In this document: positions 48,477 through 58,220 of the stretch, piece after piece | Numbering within the stretch: the first letter of the stretch is position 1 | Layout: every line of letters starts with the position of its first letter | Assembly: GCA_963775975.1 (NCBI GenBank) | Contig: CAVZKX010000001.1 | Span: 1,054,001 to 1,118,000, forward strand | Direction: 5' to 3' | DNA length: 64,000 nucleotides | Source of the DNA: JANXQG01 sp963775975 | GTDB lineage: Bacteria; Planctomycetota; Planctomycetia; Pirellulales; Thermoguttaceae | Notes under the pieces: generated by a model | What the model was told of the DNA's origin: nothing | The model's input: only the letters and a program-made list of their open reading frames with translations | The model's database searches: none | Translations under genes and position numbers: made by a program

Positions 48477-51400
48477 CTACTTCGTCCCGCCAATGGACCT
48501 GCGGCCAAAAGCAAAGCCTGCCATGCCCAGCGCCGCGAGCAACAGTCCAATCGTCCCCGGTTCCGGCACGGGCGCCAGGGCCGGCGAGGCCGCAAGCACC
48601 TGCTCCGACACTGGTACCACGGCCGCAAACGCCGCAGGATTGTTGCCGACATTGAGGTTTGATCCGTCAGCAAGCGCCTCGGTGTTGGCGACCAGCATCG
48701 TGCCGTCTTTCACGATCACCCCACCAGCGAACCCGTTGCTGCCGGCCAGCACCAGCGTGCCGGGGCCGTTCAGCGTGATCGGGCTGCTGCCTGTCAAAGC
48801 GCCGTCGATCGTCAACTGCGCGCCGGCGGAGGGATTGATCGTCGTGCTGCTGGCGAGGTTCAGCGTCGTGGTGGTGTCGAACGTTGAGGTGCCGCTGAGA
48901 ACGGTCACGGAGGCCGTGCCGGTCGCTGCGGCTCCGCCTTGCAGCGTCAGGCTGCCGCCGGTGAAAGTGTAGTTGGTCGCACCCAACGCCAAGCTCTGCA
49001 GGTTCGGGTTGGTGGGGGCGAGAGCGATCGCGGTCTGCGTGCCGGAGCCGCTGAAGGTCGCCGAGTCGACGCCGTTGCCGCGGCTGCCATCGCCCGGCAC
49101 GCCGGAGGGATTGCTCGGATTTACGGCGTCGGTCCAATTGCCGCTGCTGCCCCAAGAGCTAGTCGTGCCGACCCAGATGCCGCTACCGCTGAATGACGCG
49201 GCGGCGCCGATGACCTCGATCGACCCGCCGGTGTACTGCAACGTGTAGCCAGCGGAAAGGGGCGAGCCGTTGTTATCGATGATGCCGAACATGCCCGATT
49301 CGGAGCCGCTGTAGGTCATCAACAACTGTGGAGCCGAGATCGCGCCATTGAAGTTGATCGCGCTGCTGGCGGCGAGGGTGATATCACCCGCGATCGAGAG
49401 CGGGTAGGCCAGGGCCATGTTCAGCGCACCAGCGAGCCGGACGAGCCGACTGACAAGCCGCCGATGCCCGCCAGCCCGGCGGCGGTGGTGTCCAGCGTGC
49501 CGCCGTTGACGGTTGCGGCGCCCGCGCCTAGAGCGGAAGTATTGGCCGCCTGGAGCACTCCGCTGAGAATCGTCGTGCCACCGCTGTACGTGTTGCTGCC
49601 GGCCAGTAACTGGGTGCCGTTGCCATTGAGAACCAAGGCAATCGCGCCGTTGCTGCCGCCGCTAAGGATCGACCCCCCGTAACTGGTTGAGGTGCCGGTG
49701 GGGCTGAGGGTCAGGATCGCCGTGGCCGAGGTGTTGCTGTTGATGATGCTCCCGCCGCCACCGGCATAGTCGCTCAAGGAGGCGACCTGCTGCGTGGCGC
49801 CGTTGAGGTCGAACGCGCCGCCGCCGATCTGCAGGGCCGTCGTGCTCGGCAGTGTCGACACGCCCGAGGTTGCAGGGGGGACGATCTCGATGGCGGCGAA
49901 CCCGTTTTTGTTATTGCTCGAGAAGGCGGTCAACGTCTGGCTGGCGCCGGTCAGGCCGGAGAAGACGATGTAGTTGCCGTTGGGATGGGTCGAGGAATCG
50001 GTGTTGGTGATCGCCAGGTAGCCCACGAAACTATTGCTGCCGCTATTCACGTTGGTCGTGTAGTAGTACGTGGGGCCTCCGGTGAGGCCGCAGGACGTTG
50101 AAATCGCTTGGCTTCCGCTCATGTAGGCGTAGATGCTGTAGTTCGCATAGGGAATGCCGCTGAGCGTTATGTTAACGTTGCCGTTAAAGTTTTGCGTGAA
50201 GCAGTCCATCAAGACGGCGTCCTGGCTCGACGGGACGCCGCTGAAGGCCTGCCCGCCGCCGCCCGTCCAAGTCATCGACCCGCCGCTGCTGGAACCGTTG
50301 TTGTACTTGAGCGACAAGCTGCTGTTGAAGGTGGAACAGTTGTTCCAGCCCGACATCGGCACAACGCCGGCAAGGCCGGTCACATTGTCGGTCCCCGTAG
50401 CCGAGTAGAAATTGGCGCCGATGGTGCTGCTGGGGACGTTGAACGATCCCAGCGTGAGCTTCCCGCCGGCAATGATCGTGGGACCGGAATAGGAAGAATT
50501 GACCGGACTGGCCAAGGTGAGGACGCCGGCACCGACCTTGGTGAGGCCGCCAGCGCCGCTGAGGGTTCCGCTATACGTCGTGCTCTGGGCGTTGTTGCCG
50601 ACGGTGAGCGCGACGGGCTCCGAGGCGGCAGTCGCGAGGTTGATGGTGCCGTTGCCCGTCAGTCCGCCGAGCGTCGGTTGGGTGATGCCGGCGGCGAAGC
50701 CGAGCGCACCGCCCGAAGCGTTGACCGTCACGGTGCTGTTCTGTACGGCCTGCGCATGCGCCAGCGTGAGTGTTCCGCCGTTGACGGTCGTCGCGCCGGT
50801 GTACGTGTTTGCCGCCCCCAGAGCGAGCGTGCCGGCGCCGGCCAGCCTCAAGCCGCTCGGCACCGTTTGATTGATGCTCCCCAGGACCTGCAACGCGGCG
50901 CCCGCCGAGGCAGTGACGCTCAAATTGCCGTTAAGCAGCATGGTGGACGAGATCGTATGGCTGCCGCTTCGCGCGGTTATTGTGGAAGTGCCGGCGGTAA
51001 CGCCCATGTTGATCGTTCCACCGCTGAATTGGTATCCGGTGGAATTGACGCCGTCGCCCAGCACCAGCGCGTCGGCCGGACGACTTGCGGTCAAGGTGAC
51101 CGGGACCGTGCTCACGCCGGCGCTGCCGGGGAAGGTCAGCGTGCCGTAGGTGGGCACGTCGCCGCTCGTCCAGTTGCTCCCGGTGCCCCAGGTGCCGCCG
51201 CTGGAATTGATGCTCGCCCAGGTGCCGCCATTCACGACGGAGGTGATTGTGAGGACCTCGGCAGTCCCGCTGGAATCGCCCAGCCCCAGGCTATAGGAAT
51301 GCCCGTTGACCGCCAGGGTCGTGCTCGACAGTGAGAAGCCGCTGTTCAGCCCACTGGCGGCGGTAATCAACGTGTAGTCGCCCGATATCAGGCTGCTAAC

Positions 51401-54400
51401 GCCCAGCGCCGCGGCGACGTTGATGGTGTTCGTGTTGCTCGGCGTGAGGACGCCGCTGGTGAAGGCGAGGCGATCGCTGGTGTTTAAGCTGCTGCCCAAC
51501 TCGAAGTCGAGCGTGGCGCCCGCCAGTGTGCCGCCACTGGTGAAGTTCAGGGTGTTCGTGTAGCCGTCGATCATGTCGAGCGTTGCGCCGGAGTTCAACG
51601 ACAGCGACGCGCCGCCGGTCACCGAATTGCCGCTGGAGTTGTTGGATTGGCCCAGTGTGGCTGAGCTGGCGACACTCACCGCCGTGTTGCCCAGCGATCC
51701 GCCCGGTCCCAACCGCAGCGCGCCGGAATTGATCGTCGTAGCGCCGCTGTGGGTGTTGGGGCCGGTAAGCAAAAGCAGTCCGGTACCGGCTTTCCTCAGC
51801 CCAAGTACACCGCCGCTGCCGTTGGCGAGAGTGCCAGCGAAGGTGCTGCTGGAATTATCAAGGCCGACGGTGAGCGTGTTGGACCCCGACGAGTTGATGA
51901 TCTGGCCCAGTACGGCCCCGCCGCTGCCGGAGAGGGTGTTGACGCCCAGGTCGTAACCGCCCAGGTCGAGCACGCCGGCCGTTGCGCCGCCGTTGAGCGT
52001 GAGGTTGCCGGTCGGGACTGCGCCTGCGGCGGCTTGCTGCAGGGTGCCGCTGTTGACGGTTGTGCCGCCGCTGTAACTGTTGCTTGCGCCAAGCACCAGC
52101 GTACCGGCGCCCGCCAGGCTCAACGTCCTGTTGCTGCCGGGCACGGCCTCGCTGATGCTTCCCAGCGCATAGAGGCTGCCGCCGACCGAGGCGCTGACGG
52201 CCAAGTTGCCGTTGAGCTGCATCGCGGAAGAGATCGTGTGGCTGCCGCTGAGGACGCCGATAGTGGAATTGACCGTGTTGGCGCCGAGGTTGATCGTCCC
52301 GCCGCTGAACTGGTAGGCGGTGGAATTGACGCCGTCGCCGAGCAGCAGGCCATCGGCCGGTTCAAGCTGCGTCAAGCTGACCGGCACGGTGGCGACGCCA
52401 CCGCTGCCGGGGAACGTCAACGTGCCGCTGCTGGGCACGGTGTTGCCCTGCCAGTTGGACGGGGTGTCCCATGCGCCGCCGAGGGAATTGATGCTCGCCC
52501 AGGTGCCGCCGCTGGAAACAAAATTCGCGACCGTGAGCACCTCCGCAGTCGGCGTGGAGCTATTTAGCGACAAGCTAAACGTGGTGCCGCTGACTACGAG
52601 GATCGGATTCGACAGCGAAAAGTTGGTGTTGAGTCCGCCCCCCGGAGCGTTGATGAGCGTGTAGTTGCCCAGCGCCGGGCTGCTGGATAGGGCGGCGACG
52701 TTGATGTAGTTCGTGCCGCTCATCGAGGCGACGCCGGTGAAATCGAGCTGATCGCTGTTGGCGGTGCCGCTGCCGAGTTCGAACTTCAGCGTGGCCCCTG
52801 CCAGTGTGCCGCCGCTGGTGAAGTTCAGTGCGTTGGTGAAGCCGTCGGTCAGGTCGAGTACCGCGCCGGAGGCCAGCGCGAGCGACGCTCCGCCGGCTAC
52901 CGTATTGCCGCTGGTGTTGTAGGAGAGTCCGAAGGTTCCGCCGTTGACGCTGACGGCCGTATTGCCCAGCGATCCGCCCGGTCCCAGCCGCAGCGCGCCG
53001 GCGTTGATTGTGGTAGCGCCGCTGTGGGTGTTGGGGCCGGTAAGCAAAAACGCTCCCGTGCCGCTCTTCCTCAGTGCTAGCACGCCGCCGCCGTCGGCCA
53101 GGATGCCGGCGAAGGTGCTGCTGGCATTGTTTTGGCCGACATTGAGGGTGTTGGCTCCGGTCGAGTTGACGACTTGGCCGAGCACGGCCCCGCCGCTGCC
53201 GTTGAGGGTGTTTATGCCCAGGTCGTAGCCGCCCAAGTCGAGTACGCCGGCCGTCGCGCCGCCGTTCAGGACGACGCTGGTTGCCGGAACCGCGCCGGCG
53301 GCGCCTTGCTGCAGCGTCCCGGCGCTGATCGTTGTGCTGCCGGCGTAGGTATTGCTGCCCGTAAGCGTCAAGGCATTTGCTCCAAGCTTGACGAGGCCCG
53401 ACGGGCCGCTGGTGATATTTCCGGCGTAGATGGCGCTCGCGTTGGCTGTGTCGATGCCCAGCAAGGCGCCGGCATTCCAGGTCACCGCTGCACCTTGGCC
53501 GCCGGTGCCGCCGATCAGGCCCGGCAGCGTGCCGCTGCCGGAACCGGTCAAACTGTACCCGCTGCCGCCCACGGCCACGGCCAGGACCGCGCTGCTAGCA
53601 ACGCTCACCGCGCCTGTGCTAGGCATGCCCTTGGGAATGCTGAATTCCAGCGTTCCCTGGTTGATAGTCGTGCCGCCGGTGTAGGAGTCGGTGGTTGATA
53701 GTAGCATCAGTCCGGGGCCGGTTTTGAAGAGGCTGGCGACGCCGCCTCCCTCTTTGCTCGATCCGTTGGTAAGGCCAACGCCCACGCTCAGGTCGGTGCC
53801 GCCGCTGTTCGAGGTGACGTTGAATGAGGTGGCGGTCGCCAGGCTGATGCCGTTGAAGCTCGCGATTGCGCCGGCGACGATCGTCGAAGGGGCAGTGACG
53901 CTCACGCTGCCGCCACCAAAATAGAAGGACTGCGTCGAGTCGCCGCTGTCGCCGGCGAGCGTGGTGAGGGTGCCGCCACCGAGCGCCACGGGGCCCAGGA
54001 TGTTGTACTTGGTGGAGGCGGCAATAACGTTTCCGCCGGAATTGATGATGATCGCGAACGCGGGAATCGCCGTCGCGCTGGTGGCGCCGGCAGCGTTGTT
54101 ATTTTGAGCGCCGAATTGCAGCACTCCGCCGTTGATCGTCACTGTCCGGCCGGCGGTCGTCGGATTGCCCAGGCCGCTCTGACCGGCAGTGGCGGATCCG
54201 AAATTATAGATGACATCCGCGACCGTGCCGCCGCTGATGATCACATTGCCCGTGAAGTTGTTCGAGCCGTTTCCCGACGAACTGCCAAGCGAGAGCAGGC
54301 CAGGGCCCATCATGTTCAGGCCGCCCGTGCCGGTGAGGACGCCCTGGAGATAGGCGGTCGCGCTCGCGTTGACCGTGACTGGGACCGACGGGAGGTTCAG

Positions 54401-54760
54401 GCCCAAGGCACCGGCGCCGAAGTTAACGTTGACAGTGTAATTACCGGAGTTGAATGCGAGGCCGCCCACGTTAAAAGTTGAGTTTTGCAGGCCCACAATA
54501 TAAGAACCAGTGCCGCCAGCCCCAAAGAAGGCCGTGTCGGTGCCCGATGTCGCCGTCCACGCGATGTCGCTCGTCCCGGTGGCCCAGTCCACGGTGCCGG
54601 TTCCGGGGTTTGCGCCGGCGTCCGATCCGGTGTGATTCTTGCTAGGATCCCAGGTATACGTGGCGGCGTGGGCCGTGGCGGCAGCTAGGGCCGCGAGTAT
54701 AACTGCCGCGCCGAGGGCACAGCGGGAAACAAGCATGATGGGCTTAGACTGAACGTGCAT
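48477..54760 (-). CDS. Giant PEP-CTERM strand-repeat surface protein (one frameshift)
   Basis: About 2,090 residues once joined. A signal peptide (LGAAVILAALAAATAHA) is followed by TYTWDPSKNHTGSDAGANPG, then long beta-strand repeats of the autotransporter-associated type (TLVLGASNSYSGGTTVNSGT, TLTGSNTYAGSTTISAGTL), and a C-terminal VPEPGT, hydrophobic segment and RRSIGGTK (PEP-CTERM). The frame stops at 49421 and resumes at 49418; adding one G to a GG pair gives SLGALNMALAYPL, so I read both parts as one gene. It includes two copies of a 425-residue segment. The ATG at 54760 has GGAG upstream. It is transcribed away from the second sigma-factor pair, which probably controls it. Confidence 0.83.
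50790..53350 (-). repeat. Diverged 1.28-kb tandem duplication inside the giant gene
   Basis: The segment from GTLQQ...GYDLGINTLNGSGGAVLG through TWASINSLGGAWDTPSNW to the next GTLQQ is followed by a second version: GYDLGVNTLSGSGGAVLG ... TWASINSSGGTWGTGSNW. Landmarks are spaced about 1,280 bases apart (GTLQQ at about 53320 and 52035). The copies are clearly homologous but differ at many residues, so the duplication is old. Confidence 0.8.
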
Positions 54761-55297
54761 GACAATCTCCAAAAGCAAAAAGGTGCCGAAATCGGTCGGA
54801 ATCGTGCTGTGCTCTGCGCGCGGCGGCGAGTTAGTCCCCAGGCAAAAACGCTACTATCCTGGCTAAGCGACGCTTAGCCAGCCCCAGTTCTCTGTCGCTC
54901 CAGTTCAATTTCGTAAGAGAAGGTGTTTTGCCGTCGCGCGGCGACGTCTTCAGTTACCACTCCAGCTCGCCGCAGACGGCAAAGGGAGCGAAACTTCCCG
55001 AGGACACGCAGGAGATGACAAGCTCGGAGAAACATCTCCGACGTGTTCCCAGGTTCCACCGTTACTCAAACACGACTAGCTTTTCCAAATGTCGACAAGT
55101 ACAGGTACGATAAGGTCGGCCTTGGCAAGGCTAGCGGAAGTAAATGTCGCGCGGTAAAAAGACGCGGACAATCAACTAGCCAAATTGGGGGAAAGCTAGG
55201 TTTTTTCGCTTTTAAAGATTTCTCTCCCCCGCGACTGGGTAAGCGTAATTCCGCAATGGAACAATTGCGCACATGTTCTTGCGGTTGGATTTACTCG
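54761..55297. other. Divergent promoter region between giant gene and sigma factor
   Basis: A 537-base gap with no coding evidence. It must hold promoters for both the minus-strand giant gene and the plus-strand sigma/anti-sigma operon. The only clear structure is the palindrome at 54859-54881; a small stem GGAGAAACATCTCC lies near 55027. Confidence 0.5.
54859..54881. promoter_or_regulatory. Perfect 23-base palindrome, candidate operator
   Basis: CTGGCTAAGCG, a central A, then CGCTTAGCCAG: an exact inverted repeat with 11-base arms, about 100 bases upstream of the giant gene's start. The length and symmetry suit a dimeric regulator; as RNA it could also form a 5' leader hairpin. No matching copy was noticed in front of the other surface genes. 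Confidence 0.55.
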
Positions 55298-55825
55298 ATG
55301 TCTGTGCCAGAGCAAACCGCCCAATTTCTAACGGAGTTCGCGGCCTGCGAGCGCCGGCTCTATGCCTATGTTCGTTGCCAAGTGCAAACGACCCAAGACG
55401 CCGACGACGTTTACCAGGAAGTCAGCGCGGTGCTATGGTCTCACTTTCATGAGTTCCGGCCGGGCAGCCACTTTTTTTCCTGGGCCTGCGAGATCGCCAG
55501 ACGTCAGGTGTTGGCCCATCATCGCCATCGGCGACGCATGGCAATGCTGCTGGGCAGCGAATTACTGGACCAAATTGCCGTCGAGATGGAAGCGGCCAGC
55601 AAGTCGGCCGATCGTCGGTTCGACGCCCTTTCGGAGTGTGTGAAGAACCTGCCCCCTTATTCGACCTACGTGTTACGGCAACGCTACCATGACGCCAAGA
55701 GCACGGCTCAGATAGCCGACGAGCTGAAATGCTCGGTTTCGGCGGTACAGAAGACGCTCGCGCGGGTGTACAAGGCACTCTACAATTGCATTGAAGCGGT
55801 CCTATCAGCGAAGGAAACAAATTGA
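55298..55825 (+). CDS. ECF RNA polymerase sigma factor
   Basis: About 175 residues. Region 2: FLTEFAACERRLYAYVRCQV, DADDVYQEVSAVLWSHFHEF and FFSWACEIARRQVLAHHRHR. Region 4: LPPYSTYVLRQRYHDAKSTA and QIADELKCSVSAVQKTLARV. This is the planctomycete-type ECF factor that pairs with FecR-domain anti-sigma proteins. The ATG at 55298 gives the usual short N-terminus; a longer frame upstream does not resemble the family. The stop and the next start overlap as TGATG. Confidence 0.92.
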   Translation: MSVPEQTAQFLTEFAACERRLYAYVRCQVQTTQDADDVYQEVSAVLWSHFHEFRPGSHFFSWACEIARRQVLAHHRHRRRMAMLLGSELLDQIAVEMEAASKSADRRFDALSECVKNLPPYSTYVLRQRYHDAKSTAQIADELKCSVSAVQKTLARVYKALYNCIEAVLSAKETN

Positions 55826-58065
55826 TGAACTACCATAACGCTGCCCGGGATGAACTGTTCGAGTTGGCGAGCGCCCTCGGCGACGGGGATTTCACGCCCC
55901 AGCAGGCCGACCGCCTGCGCGTTCTGCTGACCGCGGATGGCGATCTGCTGCCAGTCTATGTGCGAACGCTCCTGTTGCAGGCGCTGTTGCATGGAAAAGC
56001 CGGTCGTCCGCGCCCAGGGATGGAAGAAGGGAAGACCGGCATACTGCGGTTGGACGCCGCGGCAAGCGTGGATGGCCGAGTCTCACACGACGCCGATGGC
56101 TTGCCTCTGCCCGCTCGACAGGCGCCGCCGACGATTTGCCGAACCGCCGCCGACAAGACGCCAAGCGGAAGTGCGGGCAAATGGTGGCGCCGTTTAGATC
56201 GCCTGAGCTGGGTCGCGGCTTCGACGCTTGTCGTCGCGCTCGTTCTTTTCGCAGGATGGCGCGTAATGCATGCGGATCGTGGGAACGTGGGGAGCAAACA
56301 GCCGGACCTCGCCCGGGCCGGTGGTCCTCACCTGCCGCAAGAACGGCAGGACAGCTTCGCTGCAGGGACGGCCGAGACGAGTCGTCCGATCGCACAGAAA
56401 GAACGGCCGAGCGTTGCCTATTGGACCGCGAGCGACGATTGCCGGCTGCTGACGCCCGTGGACGGCGCCACCCGCGGTTCGCTGCGGCCCGGGCAGCGAC
56501 TCGCGCTGGCTTCGGGCAGCGCGAAAATCCGCTTCGAAAGCGGCGCCGAAGTGAAACTGAGCGGATCGGCGAACCTCGAGATCAATTCGGCCAACAAGTG
56601 CTCCTTGTCGATCGGACAATTGTCAGCCCGTGCGGAATCACCGCAATCGCACGGTTTTACGGTCGTTTTGCCGACGGCCAAGATCGTCGATCTGGGAACG
56701 GCCTTTGACATCGTGGCCTGGGCCGACGGGCACAGCCAGGTTCATGTTTCGGAAGGGGCCGTCGAGGTCCGTATGACGAATGCCCAGACAGTTCATCGTT
56801 TGCAAGCGGGGCAAGACATGGGAATCGAGCCTGGCAGTCCCGCGGTCACCGCCCGCATCGAGTCAGGCAACGGCACGCCGGCCTTCAAGTTTCCGACGAT
56901 CGAGCCGCCTTCGGACCAGGATTATGCCGATGCCTTGCAGGGCCGCGTCATGTTGCGCGTCGTGCAGGGTTCGTTGGACGTCAAGAGTGGTCCCGCGACG
57001 GTCCTCAACGATGGACACGCGCAGCAGCACGCCGATTCGCCGCAGGAGTCGCTCTTTTTCGCCAAGGAAACGCCAGAGCGAATCCTCATGGATCTCGGCA
57101 AGGCGGTTTCCGTCTCCAAGGTCAATACCTACAGTTGGCAAAAGAGCCGCGCGGGGCAGCAATTCGTTCTTTATGGCGCGACCGGTCCGGCCGCCCCGCC
57201 GACGAAAGGCGAGCTTTCGCCGCGCGACTGGCGACTGATCGCGCGAGTGAATACCGAGAAGGCTCTCGGATTGCCCCGCGACATCGACTCTCCGGTCCAG
57301 CAGGGCGTTTCCATCACGGCGGCCGGCGGCCCGATCGGCCGTTACCGTTATCTGCTCTGGGATCTTCAGCCCACGCCGCCGGAGCGCAAGCCCGTCGACA
57401 ACGTGTTCTATGGCGAATTCGACGTGTATGCTGCGCCCGAGGCCGGTGCGCCGAGCATTGAGATCACGTCCGTCCCGAGCGATCCTCCGAGCAAGTACCT
57501 CTGCGCGGAAGCCATGCGCGGAGCGGTAACCGGCGGAAACAGCCGGGAGCAGAAGATCGTGATCTATGCACTTGGCGGCGATGCGTGGTGGGTCCAGCCT
57601 TACGACATCATGCGGGACACGAAGTTTGGCGAGGACGGCAAATGGGAGACCCTCACTCACGGCGGCACGGAGTTTGCCGCTTTGCTGGTGAAGTCGTTCT
57701 ATCAGCCGCAAGCCAAGTTGGACGCGCTTCCGAAGATTGGCGGCGACGTTCTCGCCGTGGCAAAGAAGACGCCCGATAACAATCAGAAGGCTCGGGTGGC
57801 GGATGCCGCCGAAGCTGGGAAGCTGGTTATCGTCAAGGCAGTCTACGGCGGCTTTGCCAGCGGCCCTTCCGCGGACGTGACGGAGAAAATCAAGGGAATG
57901 ATCAAGGACGGCAGATTGTCGGTGGTCGTCAACACGGCAAACCTCGGCGATCCTGCCCCCAAAACCGGCAAAAAACTCATCGTCGACTACACCTTCGGTG
58001 GCCGGGCGAGATTGAAAACGGCGTTCGACAACCAAACGCTCACCATCTCCAAGACCGGCGAGTAG
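55825..58065 (+). CDS. FecR-domain anti-sigma factor with discoidin-like and DUF3395-like C-terminal regions
   Basis: About 746 residues: a helical cytoplasmic region (residues 1-60), a transmembrane helix at about 129-146 (WVAASTLVVALVLFAGW), a FecR domain (about 205-340; VLPTAKIVDLGTAFDIVAWA, SQVHVSEGAVEV), then a discoidin/NPCBM-like jelly roll (about 375-545; SLFFAKETPERILMDLGKAV, YSWQKSRAGQQFVLYG), a domain with VIYALGGDAWWVQPYDIMRD, and a final part KLVIVKAVYGGFASGPSADV resembling DUF3395. The layout suits a membrane anti-sigma factor that reads an extracellular ligand. It is coupled to the sigma gene and followed by GH2 and GH53 genes. Confidence 0.87.
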   Translation: MNYHNAARDELFELASALGDGDFTPQQADRLRVLLTADGDLLPVYVRTLLLQALLHGKAGRPRPGMEEGKTGILRLDAAASVDGRVSHDADGLPLPARQAPPTICRTAADKTPSGSAGKWWRRLDRLSWVAASTLVVALVLFAGWRVMHADRGNVGSKQPDLARAGGPHLPQERQDSFAAGTAETSRPIAQKERPSVAYWTASDDCRLLTPVDGATRGSLRPGQRLALASGSAKIRFESGAEVKLSGSANLEINSANKCSLSIGQLSARAESPQSHGFTVVLPTAKIVDLGTAFDIVAWADGHSQVHVSEGAVEVRMTNAQTVHRLQAGQDMGIEPGSPAVTARIESGNGTPAFKFPTIEPPSDQDYADALQGRVMLRVVQGSLDVKSGPATVLNDGHAQQHADSPQESLFFAKETPERILMDLGKAVSVSKVNTYSWQKSRAGQQFVLYGATGPAAPPTKGELSPRDWRLIARVNTEKALGLPRDIDSPVQQGVSITAAGGPIGRYRYLLWDLQPTPPERKPVDNVFYGEFDVYAAPEAGAPSIEITSVPSDPPSKYLCAEAMRGAVTGGNSREQKIVIYALGGDAWWVQPYDIMRDTKFGEDGKWETLTHGGTEFAALLVKSFYQPQAKLDALPKIGGDVLAVAKKTPDNNQKARVADAAEAGKLVIVKAVYGGFASGPSADVTEKIKGMIKDGRLSVVVNTANLGDPAPKTGKKLIVDYTFGGRARLKTAFDNQTLTISKTGE

Positions 58066-58100
58066 TGTTCCTTCGATGCATTTCGCTTGCAAGCTATGCA

Positions 58101-58136
58101 GGGCGTGGCGCGGGTATTGTCCCGCGCGCCACGCCC
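58101..58136 (+). terminator. Strong GC hairpin between anti-sigma and GH2 genes
   Basis: GGGCGTGGCG-CGGG, loop TATTGT, CCCG, a two-base bulge, CGCCACGCCC: a very stable stem 36 bases after the anti-sigma stop. No T-run follows, so it may act as an attenuator or RNA stabiliser that separates expression of the regulators from the glycosidases. Confidence 0.5.
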
Positions 58137-58220
58137 GCTTGCTTGTCTTGGGGGGACGCGGCATCATAACATGACGACGATAATCGGCTGCAACAGTCCG
58201 GTTGAATTGGAGGAGCCGCG

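Noticed and set aside
50108..51334. 408-codon plus-strand frame inside the giant minus-strand gene
   Set aside because: It is antisense to clear repeat-coding sequence and shows no domain.
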